A stretch of DNA of 64,000 nucleotides from Sordariomycetes sp. S80-01Y (Eukaryota > Ascomycota > Sordariomycetes): NCBI GenBank assembly GCA_037042185.1, contig JAXQJY010000033.1:434001-498000 (forward strand), in the 5' to 3' direction. The notes beneath the pieces were generated by a model. It saw only the letters and a program-made list of their open reading frames with translations. It had not been told where the DNA came from and did no database searches. Positions 1-12,910 of this stretch are shown here, in pieces; position 1 is the first letter of the stretch; every line of letters begins with the position of its first letter. The translations under genes were made by a program, and so were the position numbers.

Positions 1-2147
1 CTGCTCAACTGCGCTACCCAGAGACCCAGCTCCAAGGAGTGGGTGCCAACGTGCACCATACGGTTGTTCTGATGCGCATCCATTCCCTGTCCAAGAGGCT
101 CAGCTGGCATACGGGCTGCCTTTCGGGCTATCCGCCGGAGTCACCCAAACAGTGGACGACAAGGCTAACTTGCAGTCACCCTGCATGCTACGAGATGCTT
201 AGGTTGCGATCTTGACCCGATCGATGAGTCTCAACGATTGCGTGCTGTAAATCTGGACAAGGCAACGACCCTCTGTCACTCCACACACACGTTCAACACA
301 GCCTGTCCCCTTGATCAATCATCCTTTAGGTAGACGCCTTTTCGTACAAGTAGCCGGATTTGGACAAGGCTCAACGGCGCGGACTTATTGACACCTGAAT
401 CTGCGAAAAGCGAGTGCGGCACGGCGGTCGTTGCGACCGTGGCCGTTCTTTGTTGTTGGAAAAAGCAAAGCCCGTGCGTCCGTCGTCGGGAGCTGCTGGT
501 CCACTGGCCGACAAGGGCTCCGCCGCGGGCGTTGACAAACTGCCGAGACGATGGAGCGCCTCAGGGGTCGGTAGCATGTACCGGTACATGTATCGGTCTG
601 CCAAGGGAACCGCCCGATGGAAAGTCTCGTGTGGCAGATCTGGGACGGCGCTAGGGCTGGGAGGTATCCCGTCCGGCGACTGCTAGCCTCGAACGGGCTG
701 CAGGGTGCATATACACGAATCCCGGTTTCGACCTCCCAGCAAAAGAAGAAAAGTCCTCTCGTGCATCAGGATTTGGGCCGCACACCGACAGGCATGGGAT
801 GCCTCTGTCGCACGCTCACCAACGATGCGTCCGGCTGGATACGACCAAGCCTCGTGGCAATATCTCGAGGCTCGGGGATTTGGCGGGCATTCAGCCGATT
901 TATTGGCACCTCACCGCAGCGAGTCTGGATCTCTGTACAACCCCACGAAATCTCGCGGCTCGCGCCGATTTCGTCTACTCAAAATCAAGCTCGGCCGACC
1001 GAGATTGGCTCCCGCGAAGCGCCACACAGCCTGGTGTGTATGTACTCTGTAGGCTCGACGAAGATGCACTCACCGGTTGTCACCCTCGGTGGTTGCATTA
1101 AAGCTCATGCGGCTTTGTGGCCCCGGGGCTTCGTGTTGCGCTACCAGCCGTGTCATTGGTGCTCTGTTTCTTCCACGTCGACTGGAACATCCACTGCAAG
1201 GGCCTGGCTCACCTGGGCAGCTCGTTACCTGCACAAGACATTCGCGAGATTTATTCTGCCTGAATTCGTGTTGCCCAGCTCGCCAGCAAATTCTGCAGCG
1301 AGGTAGCCAGCATATCCCTGTGATGCTTCAGCAGGGCCGTTTCCTCGACTCCATTGGCCCCGAGTTGCGCAATATTGTGGCGGGCATCGACGGGCATGAC
1401 GGTCGACTGTGAGGCGCATCCTCCAGCCCGACCCGTAACTTGAAGTGTCGGACGTCTCCTTGGAGGCTATAGATAGTTTCAACCACATGTTTCCACCCAA
1501 GGGTCCCCAAGTCAGACCCATTCACTCCTGGCGCGTTTACGCAGTGGGACTCCGGTGTGCTAGTTGTGTAAGGGTCTGTTAGCTGGACCCACGATTTGCT
1601 GCATGGGCCGCGCCAAAGAGCGTAGGGGACCAGACCCTCCTCACCTACGCTTTTCGTCACTTTCTTGCTTTTCTCTTTGTTGGTTCTCCGGTGAGCTATC
1701 CCTGCTGGCCAAGTCGGCCGGACCCATGTAAGGCATGGGGATAGCGAGCACTTCGGAAGACCCTCTTGCCATAACCCTTTCGAGACACCATTACCGCCAC
1801 CCACACTTCCCACAGACCAGCCAAGCTTTGCCTTCTAGAGGATGGTCAGGGGAGGGCCCAGCTCTTAGTGTCCTCGTACCTGCTGTAGCAGCTTCAGGCG
1901 CCGCCGATCCTTGCGCCGGAAGTGCTCTACGCGGCTCGCCACCAGCTCTCTAGTCTACGATGCCCTCCCGAACACAAAGAAAACAATGTCATTCTCCATC
2001 TTCTTTCTGGACTCTCCCATCTGATTCCTTGACGAAACAACAGCCGTCTGGTTTAATTGCAATGTTTATTTTCTAATCCACACTTGTTGGCATATGGATG
2101 CCTGAGTCGTCCCTCTTCTTAATCATTGTTGCTAATTTCAACGAACC
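1..2147. other. Gene-free 5' region of the window
   Basis: I see no protein I recognise here. Several open frames exist (the longest about 229 codons on the plus strand around 617-1306) but their translations are low-complexity mixtures without domain-like character. The last 200 bases are pyrimidine-rich, AT-richer and end in a good context (AACC-ATGG), so they are probably the leader and promoter of the giant glycosyltransferase gene that starts at 2148. One perfect 16-base palindrome is listed separately. Confidence 0.5.
575..590. repeat. Perfect 16-base palindrome
   Basis: The bases CATGTACCGGTACATG read the same on both strands with no spacer. It lies about 1.56 kb upstream of the giant GT4 gene. 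A dimeric regulator site is possible, but chance or a remnant of a repeat cannot be excluded. Confidence 0.5.
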
Positions 2148-5100
2148 ATGGCGTCATTCTTTCAGCCTGGATTAAATGATCCAGCTATAGCGGCCTGTGA
2201 GCCTGCGCAATTCAAAGTGTACTGCAACAGCATACTGCCGAGCGAAAAACTATTCGAACCGTGGTACCAGCTGCTCAACTTGGCGGTCGGCTGTGCTGCT
2301 TTCGCCATTCCTCTTCTCTTCGCGCTTGGCAGCATCCTCAGGACTTTTTGGAATAAAAGATCATCAAGAGAACACCGGTGAGTTTTACAATCGAAATCAT
2401 AGCACGGGGACTGATGGGCCTAGGAACCGAAAAGCCCGGAGGCTTGTACCTCATGATGGCACCTCATATCCATCATCGATGGTCGCTTTCAAGGCCGCGA
2501 AGTCTTTTCAAATCATGGAAGCTACAGGTGTCGATGCTGTCATCCAGAACCAGCACAGTTTGGACCTTCTCGCTCCTGCGTTTCCCGTTAGTGGAGGTGA
2601 CACTGAAAGCATTTCTGGCGCGTCTGTCGCTGGATCCTCTGGCGCAACCTCTTGTTTGACCCTCCTCAGAGTTTGTCTCGGCTCAGAAGACCTGACTGAG
2701 ACCAACATGGCCTCGACAGCGGATAAGATTGCTAGGACCTTCATGACTTCGGGCCTGTCCGGCATCGCTTTGCAATGCACCGAACTCGAGGCTGCGGACC
2801 GCCTGGATCATTTGTTGGAGACTCTCTACCCCAGAGGTATCCCGGTGGTCGTTCTCGCGCATCACGATGCATCAGTCTGGACACACATTGACATTTGCTT
2901 CGTCTCAGGCATCATCGTCGAAAATGCCTGCATTCTACCCAACGGCGAGCGCCGCGACTACTTCCGCGCGCGCCCTCTACGAGACCTCATGGCCAGATGC
3001 GCCAAGGAGAGGGAAGACAGGCCAGAGCTGTTTGTTGGCTTCCTAGAGCTTTGGGAAAATAGGCCCCATCCATCGATTATTCGAAGAGGGGTCAAGCTAG
3101 CGGAACACTTTGGCTCCATCATCGAACATGGGCCGGTACACTCTGGCATCGTGTTGAGTGCGCCTGTGAGAAGTGCCGCGAAAACCATCAGCGGGTTTGA
3201 GCTTTTGAGGCGGTCAGCCATAATTGAGCTACAGAAGTACTGGAGCACAGAGACTCGCAAAGTCTGGGTCTTCAGCCCATCAAAAAGTACTCCCGCCGAG
3301 GTCTCATCACTACCAGTCGGAAGCCTCGAGAACACCATCCCAAACATTGGTCGCTTCTTCGAAAGGAGAAACTTACCTGCCACTCTGGAAGATGTACGCA
3401 ATCAGCACGTTACGTATCTTTCCAAGCCTGAGTATGTTGATCTAGCACCGCCGAGAAGCGACTTTTGGGAGCAGTCCAGCCAAGGTCATAAGCTTTCTCC
3501 GAAAGGGTGTTACCCGATCACGTCCGAGCCAACGGCAGCCCAGTTTGACGCTGTTGTGGACACACAGAAGCATCTGGAGGACCTACAAATGCTCCAGCCC
3601 CTGAAAGGAGCAGAGATTCACAGACTGGTGACAGTTCTCCAGAGTTTGGTTGACGGCTCAGGAGTCCACGAGCTGGTGCACAGCCTGATTGAAGGTCTCG
3701 AGACCCATCAGATTCTCGTTTGGAAAGGTCTAGACACCGGCTTTGGTGTAGCAGACGGTATAGCTCATTTCTGGGGCGTCTCACGGGCGAGAGACGACAC
3801 TGATGACGGCCCGGTTGACATCTTCATTTCTCTCAAAGCTCCGAACGACGCTACGACGATTCTGCACACATGGCTCGCCCATCATGGTTTACCACGAGCA
3901 ACACGCTTCGAGTTGGAGCAGCAACTTGAGATCGCCAACGGTGTTCATGATCACGCGTCCTCTTTACCTGCAAGCATCAAAACAGCCATTGAGCAATCTA
4001 GTCACGCCGAGACTCTCAGTCTTTTGCAACAAATGAGAATCTCGGATCTGCAACACGTCCTGAGAAAACCCATCGCCAGCTTCTGCCGCAAGACCTTGAT
4101 CGAAGATGCGTCGCGGTACTCCTGGTACCAGCAAGTCTCCAAAAGCTTGCTCGATGGTTCGATGGACATGCGGGAACTCCTGTACCAACGACTTGAGCAC
4201 TTCGTTCGCCACGGTGCCAGCAGTTTGCCTACCCTTGACAATCTAATCAAACTCCACGAGGCCACCTCTGTCATAATCGAGGATGCCCTTTTTTATGGCG
4301 ACAGACAGCCGCTCAATGCTATAGAGAACGCTCTTCTGGAAGCTTGGGACGCCGAGACCGGTGCTGAGTGCGACTACGTTGATATCAACGCAGATTTGTT
4401 CGCACTCATCTTCTTCAGTGTCCTTCGCCGGGCCGGATTCGAGGACGTATACATCGAGGCGACGGACCGCTGTCCGTACTTCTTATCCCAGCCCGACCAA
4501 GCCGCTGTCTTCTCCGAGCTGTGGGTACTTGGGTCTCAGTGTGAGATCTATTTCGGCATTTTGCCCAGAGGGTTGGGTGAGATCGTCTACAACCGATACA
4601 GATCCTTCCTACAACAGAACCCACCAGGCCCAGATGCCAGAAAAGGCGTCGAGATCATGACGATGTACTCCAACGCCGAGCCTGGTGAAGACTTGCCCGA
4701 CGGTGCAGATGGTGGGCCGAATAGATCTCGCGATCTGAGCCTTACCGGCCACGAGAAGGTCGAGCTGTGGAAAAAGCGCTTTACGGAGCTTGGAGCCATG
4801 TCCATATTCTGTCTACCCGCCATCATGGACGTCCTGCTTCTCTCATTTGTCGGCCGCGGTGTCTTCATGACAGCCTTCATGGATCCTGAACATCTCCAGG
4901 CTGCCGGTCTTGCGCTCCTCATTGCTTTGCTGCTGACGGCTGGCGTCACTGGCTTTGTTGGCAGTGTCGGCAACTACTACCTGGTCAACCACGCGTACGA
5001 CAACATGATCTACTTTCACATTCAGAGGCTTTCAGGTGGCTTTGTTTTGACACTCATTGTCGCGGCCTGTGGCTTTGTGGGCTTCTCGGTGCAGAACTCT

Positions 5101-8100
5101 GTGCCGGTCGGCTTGGTTTTCGCCGCGTACGTGATATTGATCAGCACGTATTTCAACGTTCTCGGGATCATGAGCACAATGCACCAACGCAAGAGCCCGA
5201 TGACCTCTGGTCGCACAGTGCTGTGGCGCACCATCCCTCTGCTGCTCGTATCGCCGCTTCTCTCCTCATTCGTGAACGGTTATGACCTCCAGATCTACCT
5301 GCCCGTGACCTACTTTTTCCTGTTCTTGGCGCTGTACCAATATCGGCGACTCTGCCACGAATGGTCAGGCTGGATGAAGAATCTTCCCCAGATTGCCGAG
5401 AAGGACGTACTTGAATGGTACAAGTCGAGGCGCCTATCAACTGATACCCACGAAGGAGAGACAGAGGGCGAACCGGAGAAAGAGAAAAACCAGGACAAGA
5501 ACGCCCAAGAGGCATTACGCCAAGCTGTCAGCTCCTACCAGCGAGGCATCAGGCCCGCCCAGAGAGACAAATTCTCTGCAGACATTGCTGAAGGAATGCC
5601 TTATGTCGACTGGCTCTTCAAAAAAACGTGTCCCAACGGGAAAACCCCCGATGCCTTCACTTCTTCCTGGTTTACTCAACTCGGTGAATCCCGCAAGCAG
5701 CAGCAGCAGTTGAGCCAGGGTCTCAAGGAACACAACATATTAATGCTTTTCCGCTTTGCAAGATACGATCTAGGACAGAATCTTGGCCTTTTTCTCGTGG
5801 CGCTTATGGACCGTTGGGTCTCGATCACGATGGGCGCACGACTACCCCGGCCAAGTATCTATATCGACTCTCGCGCTCGCTACGGGATCTGCTTATGCAT
5901 TCTATACTTCTGCGCATCTGTTATGCTCCTCGATAGCACTTTACAAGGCTATTGGGAGGTGCAGTTCAAGCTCTCAGAGGAGAAATTGAAGAATCATGAA
6001 CATGCGAGACGCGTCGCCAAGCAGTGGGAGGCTCGACGGTTGAGGACGCTTGGGAGGGCTCTTCGAGAGCTCTTGTCCAAGATTCTCGTCGTATTTGGCG
6101 GCTGCACATTACTTCTTTGGTTGCTCGTCGAGAACTACGAGAGCATGATCCTATACTACTGCTACGTACTCGGCTACACTTGCGTCATCATCTTTCAGTT
6201 CAACAGATGCTTCACCACGAATGTGCGCGCGCACATCACGATCATCCTGTCATCTGCAGCTATAGGCTTCGTTGTGGGTTGCGCTCTACGTGCAATTCCG
6301 CATACGGCCAATTGGCTCTACTCCGAAATCTTGGCTCAAAACCTTGCCGCTGTTCTAGCAGCCTTGGGCACTCTCCTCTTTGCTTGGAAGGACTGGTCCT
6401 CGCCTGAGCAGAAGGAAGAACAGGGTTTGCTGGCAGCCCATGACTCCCCAGTCTACGTTCAAGCTAGACTCAGCACTGAGACTAGCACCAGTGTAGCTAT
6501 TTCGCCCGCGAAGGCCAAGGCCTTCAAAGGTACTGTCGTCGTTGCTGAAGATGGCTCCTTTGTGGCTCGCGAGATCTTGAAACACCTGCGCAATAGTCTT
6601 GCCACGCCTAACAAGATCTCCAAGGATGCTGCTTGGTCTGGTCGTTTGCTTCTGGCAGCTAGTACTATGTGGGCTGATCACCTAATCACAGTCACCGTGG
6701 TAACTCGCCAACACTTTGTCCTCAACGGCCTCAAGGACGTCACATCCTTCAGCCAAATGAAGAATGGGGTCCTTGAAGTCACAGTAGGCTTCCTGGGCGA
6801 TGCAGAGCTCCATCGTCCGTCCTGGCAGCCCCTGCTCGCTCAACTCACTACTGAAGCAATTCTTTACCACGTCGCGCGAGCTGAGCTCAAGCTTTCCCAC
6901 GCCAAGGCCGTCCGATCAGAACACTTTCTCGAGGCTACTCAGACTATGTCTAGAAGACTGGATTTTGAACTTGCCTTCGAAAGCGACGCTGATCTAGCAC
7001 GCATCGGCCGTAGGACGAACATCGAGCTTATGAAGCATCTTTGTCTCGACCTTGCCGTCGACTCGGAGTGGGAAAATACCCCCGAATGCGCGAGGCTGGC
7101 TATTATGAACCGCATCAAGGGGAAGAAAGCCGAGGCTTCAAGAGATTTCTTGGCTTGGGTGGACAGTAATGATGTCGATATTTCGACTTCTGACTTTCAC
7201 GTCGAACTATGTCTCACTATCCACCAGAAGATCTCTGAGAAGCACCAGGCTGTCATGATGTTCTCGAAGGAAGACTCAGCTTGCCAGCCTTCTCCATTGC
7301 GACCAGTAGAGATCGATCGCGCAAGGCCAGTCCGCAGTCTGCTGCAGCACTGGCTGCGACTGCCTACAAAGATACCTGTTGCTTTCGTGAAATGGGTCGC
7401 TATCATCTCCGGCGCAGGGTCCGACATCGAGCGCGAGCTTTGGTACTGCCTCAAGCACCTGTACTTCCACAAGACGATTCTGGCTTTCCTATTGTTCCTG
7501 TGGAAGATGTGCTGGCATGCAAAGAACCTGTGGCTCTATGTGCTTTTGATTGTTCATCGACCAGCTTTGGCGAACATCACCCGCCTCGCGCAGAAAGGTG
7601 CTCGACGAAAAATCAAAGGCAACTCTATCATAGTAGAGTTACCGCGCAAGGTACTCACGGGCTTTGCCAGCAGCGATGACGCCGCCGCAATGGTCGTTGA
7701 TGTTTTCGAAGGATCGCACCGACAGGCTCCTCAGAAGGGCAAAGCGATTTACAAGGCCATCTACGACGAGCAACTTCGCCTGAAGGCTCGCGTCGACAAT
7801 GGCACACTTGCGACAACGTACAACTACGCCAACGACCACTCCAGATGGCCGCTTTCCAAGGAAGTCAATGAGAACCTATTCCGCACTGTTGGATTTTACG
7901 ACAAGTACGGTAGAATCTGTCGAGGCACGATGACCATCAACGAAAAGGAATACGCGTTTCAGTATCACTACAAGGCTACGCCCAAGGGGAACGCAGATGT
8001 CCTGTCCGCCGACTTCAAGCTCATAAACTCAGACTCCGAGGACATGCTCTCTGTGTTCTGGGGAACTTCCCTTCTGGAGGACGTTACAAATTATGACTGG

Positions 8101-10811
8101 GTGCCATCCGACCGAGTCTGCCGCATGGTCAAGGTTTCTAAGGGAAAGACTTACGTGACAGAAGCCGAGTACCAACATCGCCGCGATCCACTCATTACAT
8201 CCTTCCTTGAAGAAGAAGATGGGCGTAAGACAGCCATCGCCAAAGCCCCTAAGATTTTTGACGAAGAAGCTCTCTTCCTAGCGAGACCAGGCAATTTGTC
8301 TTTCGACTCGGATGACCTGCTTGTATACCACAGCAAGCTGCAGGTCAAGCAGATGAGGCGCGCTGCACTGAGAAAGCATACCTGGATGTCCTTCCTCAAC
8401 CCCTTCAACTGGCTTGGTCTCTATGGCAGGCGGATCTACCAGCCCATTCCTACCTGGCGTCTGCGCACTGAGCTGTGGAGTGCATGGCTGAAGTCAGGAA
8501 CGATAGACGCGCCGACGGCGTGTTGGCTAGATGAACTTATTCTCCGCGAAGAGCCTCTGCTTCGAAAGTACTGGCGTTTCCGAGATAAGGGGAGGCTGCA
8601 CGACGCGAAACGAGCGTTGGACAAGCATATCGATCAAATTGTCTCAGCTATCGACATCATGACAGATGTGTCCGAGGTATGCGCCTTGTCAATTAAGTCT
8701 TCTGATCTGTACGCCATGGGGCTTGGGAAAGACGCAACAGAGGTGACAACACGACCACAAGATTGCTTCAGGGATACCGAGGATCGTGTGTCTGTCATAT
8801 TCAATGATATCGGAGCTTGGCCGGAGGCTCCCGGCGGCGTGTCGAACTGTCGACGAGATCTGGTCAATGGCCACTCTACTGTCCGAAACCACGTTTTGGC
8901 GGAGTGTGCCAATGACTTTGGTATCCCGAGATTCCAGATTGAAAAGAACGTCCAGTCGCTAAAGCTTTTGCCGCTGTGGGGATTGGACAGAAAGACTGCG
9001 CATCACGGCCTCATTGATAATCTGCTCCAGTCCCAAGTTGACGAGAAGGTTCGAGACACTGATGTCCAGCGGGATATCGTTGGTGTCTTCATTCCCTTGC
9101 TCAAGGATTTTGTGAAGGGCGCACGCACCAGACGCTATTCTCGCGAAGGCCTCATCAAGTACAGTAACGTCATGCTCTCCATGTCAAAGTACTATGAGCA
9201 CAAAGACTACAGTCGCACATGGGAATCCAAGGAAGTTGAACGTGCCTGGGTCGATGCGTGGCTTATGCCGTACAACGACCCCAACATCTTGGATCCGGAG
9301 ACGTGCTTCGAGCTTGAAAGGCCAAGCATGCACGATTTCCGCGAGGCCCTGGGAATTTATCTAGCATACTTCTTCATCTTCTCCGTCAAGATCCCCGAGA
9401 GGTGCCCACGTGTGTTCCAAAGCACTCACCATGGTATCAGCTCTCTCTTTGGAATGATCCTACGCTACAGGAAAGGGGTCACATTTGGAATCTGGGATCA
9501 TGCCATCTTGTGGCGTGAGTGCTGCCTGAATATTTCACCGGCTCAGTGCGAGCTGCCTATATCTGTGCAGTCGATGCTGTTGTCTGGTATTGGTCTGGCT
9601 AGTAGGCTGGCGTATTTCCATGCAGATGTGATTATGCCTTGCACATCTCTGTTCAATCCGTAAGCCCCCTGCTCCTTACTTCAGCAATCGAAACTAACAG
9701 CTCCAGAATGTGGGAGGCAGACATTGGCACGGACCGTGGCAAGCTCGGCAGCAAAAGTCTCTTCAACCGCCGTATCGACCCTGTCGTCAACGGCATTAGC
9801 AACATGGAATCGTTCTCCCCGGTCGACAAAGTCCGCACTGACAAGCCGACAGTGGTGATGTTGTCAAACGTCCAGTTCATCAAGGGCATCAAGACCGCTA
9901 TCCTGGCGGCGGACATCATCGTCAACCGTTATGGTTTCAAGGACTATCAGCTCGTGGTGTACGGTGCGAAGGACCGACAACCGTCGTACGCTTTGGAGAT
10001 GGCCAAGTTGATTGTCGAGAACAATCTTTCTGATACCGTTCATTTAGCTGGATTTGGTAAGCCTAAGGAAGTCCTCAAGGATGCTTGGCTATTTATGAAT
10101 TCTTCTATCTCCGAGGGTCTGCCCTTGGCCATCGGAGAAGCCGCCCTTGCCGGAGTGCCGATCGTCGCCACTGAAGTGGGAGCGACAGCTCTAGTCTTGA
10201 CCGATCCCGAGGATCAAGAGAAGAGATATGGTGAAGTTGTCCCTCCGAACGACCCTCTCGCGCTCGCCAGGGCCCAGCTCAACATTCTCGGAATGGTTGG
10301 GCCCTGGGCAAAATTCACCGAAGAAGCGGAGCTTGAGCCCTCAACATTGGCTTCGGCAGTTCTTCCTGACGAAATTACGCCTCGCGACGTCGAGTGGCTC
10401 TCCCAGCGCATGTATACCAAAACAGAAGACCGTCGCCGCCTCGGCCTCCTCTCCCGCGAGGTCGTCCTCCACTCTTTCCACGGCAACAGATATCTTCGTG
10501 AGCACGAGCAAATGTACTGGATTCAATGGCATCTCGCCCGCATGAGAGAAGATGAGACGCTGAGCACAACGGCGTTAGAGACATACAGGTTCGGGGTGCC
10601 GCAACCGTTGAGATACTTCGACGATGATGAGGCTCGGACCGGGGACGAGAGCACGCAAGGGGATGTGAGTAGCAATGCGACGAGTTCGCAGAGAGATGCG
10701 ATGCCCATCGTTAGATGGCAAGACTTTAGCAGGAGCAAGGTGGAGGTTGAAAAGGAGAAACCGAAAAGATTGAGCAAGCAACCGCCGAGGATGGCGGTGA
10801 GCCAGCTGTAG
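2148..10811 (+). CDS. Giant multi-pass membrane protein with C-terminal PelF-like GT4 glycosyltransferase
   Basis: Three exons: 2148-2377, 2424-9659 and 9707-10811, giving 2,856 residues. The first acceptor could also be at 2441, which stays in frame (18 bases shorter). Intron 2 has GTAAGC, branch CTAAC and a CAG acceptor. An N-terminal membrane segment lies at about residues 42-66. Membrane clusters follow near 870-1050, 1230-1400 and 1760-1795, separated by long soluble regions. The C-terminal 300 residues form a GT-B glycosyltransferase of family GT4: the strand-loop 'SNVQFIKGIKTAI' from about 2542, and the nucleotide-sugar EX7E motif in 'SEGLPLAIGEAALAGVP' with E2625 and E2633. The family is known from bacterial PelF-type enzymes and from very long fungal proteins. 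The donor sugar and product are unknown. A role in making or exporting a surface polysaccharide is inference from the membrane-plus-GT architecture. It is convergent with the ferric reductase gene, 215 bases away. Confidence 0.88.
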
Positions 10812-11026
10812 TTCTTTTGTTCTGTACTACTTGATGAGATATGTTTATGAGCTATACGAATCTAGAGCGAAGCGAGCACTGGCAGGTATCAGGTTGGTTG
10901 GAGTGTGTGGACTGCTTCCAGGTAGAGACGGGTTTCAAGTCAACTACAAAATGTGCGAATCAGATAGACAAAAGTAACGAAATGGATCTTGGAACTCATC
11001 ATATTTAAAGACTGAATGGATTGATT

Positions 11027-12910
11027 CTAATACTCCAATCGCTCGTCGCACTCGAGAGAGACATCGTACCGCTGAACCCCGTTCCACACCTTGGTACCCG
11101 AGTTACAAGCAGCAATCACCTTTCTTAACTCCGACATCATCGCTCCAGGGCCACTGGCATACACAGTTGTCGGCCCGGAAAGGGTGTCTCGCACGAAGCT
11201 CTCGACCACCGGCTTGACGTCAGGGTGCCTGCTACCAGTCGCAGTAGCAGCCACGGTGCTGGGGCGGACTCTGACAAGCTTTCGTTGCTTGGGCACGGCG
11301 CACCTCTTCTCTTCCACGTTCGGCTTTTCTTCAGATGAAGAGGAAGAGAGGTCTTCATCATCATCCTCGGTGTCGCGGGTGGTGAAGATGCGGATCTTGA
11401 GGTTGTCGGCAATGTCCTGCGCTTCAAGTGCGTCCAGCTCCGGTCCGATCCAGTCAATGTCGCGGTGGTGACGCACAAACCAGACCAGCTCAACTCTGCG
11501 GTCGCTATGTGGTTGACGGGCCAGACCAATAATCACTGGCAGCACGTATGTGATCCCAGTTCCGCCCGCCACGCAAAGCACATTTTCGGAGCCGCCTAGC
11601 GAGCGGGTGATGTCCACGCCATACGGTCCCGTGAGAATAACTGGCGTTGTAGTCTTCTGTTCTTCGGCCAACTTTTCTGCGATTTTCCTAGTTTCACCAC
11701 CTTTCGCGCGGAAGATGTAAGAGTGTGAGGTTGCGCCATCAGCACCAATCTCCGGATAGTTCAGGGGCGTGAAGGGGTGGGATTGCCAAATGCTTCCATC
11801 GGTAAAGCATAGATAGAAATGCTGCCCGACATTCCAAGGCTTTTGGGGCAGCTTCAGGTCCAACCGAACGGCATCACCGTCAGCATCCGGAAACAGGGTG
11901 ACATCGGCAGGGGAGGGGTTGAAAAGGCCTCTTTGGTTGCCGACCACCTTCCTGTGGATCAAAAAGGTCCTGGCAAGTCTTATGAGCCGGTCGATGGCCC
12001 ACAAGATGATGGATGGTGTCAAGAAGCAATGTAGCTTCTTCCAGTGACCGATGCAAGCGCCTATATACACCATGGCGAGGACGTAGTGAGATTTCCGGAA
12101 GAACTCATACCCAGTCCTCTTGATGACGAAGGGGAGGGTGAAGATGTACAGTAAGAGAAGCAAGGTCATCGCCACGACGCCCCATATCATATACAACTGG
12201 GTGATCCAACCGATAGCGACCGCAGGTTGCGGTTGATAGAGGCGAATTTCGACGATGCACCAAGCGATCGTATGCAGGATGGACTGGATCAGGATAATAT
12301 AGCCTGTCCAGCGGTGCAAGAAGTTGAAGTGTTGATATGGCACGCCTGTGATCAGGCTGAGAAGCGACTCTCGACTTGCCAAAAGGATCGAAAGAGGGGT
12401 TAGACCATAAGCTATGACCCCAACTCTGTCTGACCATGGCCCCAGACTCGTCCTGGTGTTGTACACCCCAGGCATATCAGCCACTGGTGTGATCCATTTC
12501 TTGTAGGAGATCCCAACGAACGACCAGATGGTGAGATAGGCTGTCAAAACGCCTAGGATCAGCACTTGAAGTCGTGTAGTTCGTCCAAAAATTGGGCGGA
12601 TGAAGTCGGCCAGGAAGTACTTTCGCGAAGTAGAAGAAATGGCTCTTGACAGTTTGGCCAGACCAACCGAGTTTCCATCCCCCTTCGGCCAGACCAGCCT
12701 ACCGAGACCCCATGCAGCAAAGAGGGCCAAGATTGTGAGCCAAGTGATACCTATGTACACCATTCCCCGATCATGGGCACCGTACACTTCGTCAAGATAC
12801 TCGCAGGAGCCTGGGTCGTTCGTGCAAGGCATCTGGCGGTCGGCGTAGCCCCAATGCCTCCTGATTTCGGAGTCAACCGACCAGTCTTGGATGTGGCGTT
12901 TGGCCTGCAT
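11027..12910 (-). CDS. Ferric reductase-like transmembrane flavocytochrome
   Basis: Single exon, 627 residues. The open frame extends nine codons further up to 12937, but that upstream codon is GTG, so I use the first ATG at 12910. The protein has an N-terminal membrane segment, then a ferric-reductase haem domain with the two classic histidine pairs each separated by 13 residues: H199/H213 (in HRWTGY...LHT) and H275/H289. Next come the FAD-binding motif 'HPFTPLNYP', a GPYG loop, the NAD(P)H loop 'CVAGGTGITYVLP' and the C-terminal 'YASGPGAMM'. An acidic/serine-rich insertion sits in the NADPH domain. The family moves electrons from cytosolic NADPH through FAD and two haems across the membrane to reduce Fe(III) or Cu(II). 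No SreA-type ATCWGATAA site was noticed in the first 200 bases upstream, so iron regulation is not shown. Confidence 0.93.
   Translation of the reverse strand: MQAKRHIQDWSVDSEIRRHWGYADRQMPCTNDPGSCEYLDEVYGAHDRGMVYIGITWLTILALFAAWGLGRLVWPKGDGNSVGLAKLSRAISSTSRKYFLADFIRPIFGRTTRLQVLILGVLTAYLTIWSFVGISYKKWITPVADMPGVYNTRTSLGPWSDRVGVIAYGLTPLSILLASRESLLSLITGVPYQHFNFLHRWTGYIILIQSILHTIAWCIVEIRLYQPQPAVAIGWITQLYMIWGVVAMTLLLLLYIFTLPFVIKRTGYEFFRKSHYVLAMVYIGACIGHWKKLHCFLTPSIILWAIDRLIRLARTFLIHRKVVGNQRGLFNPSPADVTLFPDADGDAVRLDLKLPQKPWNVGQHFYLCFTDGSIWQSHPFTPLNYPEIGADGATSHSYIFRAKGGETRKIAEKLAEEQKTTTPVILTGPYGVDITRSLGGSENVLCVAGGTGITYVLPVIIGLARQPHSDRRVELVWFVRHHRDIDWIGPELDALEAQDIADNLKIRIFTTRDTEDDDEDLSSSSSEEKPNVEEKRCAVPKQRKLVRVRPSTVAATATGSRHPDVKPVVESFVRDTLSGPTTVYASGPGAMMSELRKVIAACNSGTKVWNGVQRYDVSLECDERLEY

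Noticed and set aside
617-1306. 229-codon plus-strand open frame
   Set aside because: Low-complexity Arg/Ser/Thr-rich translation with no family resemblance; neighbouring overlapping frames are as long, which points to chance in GC-rich DNA.
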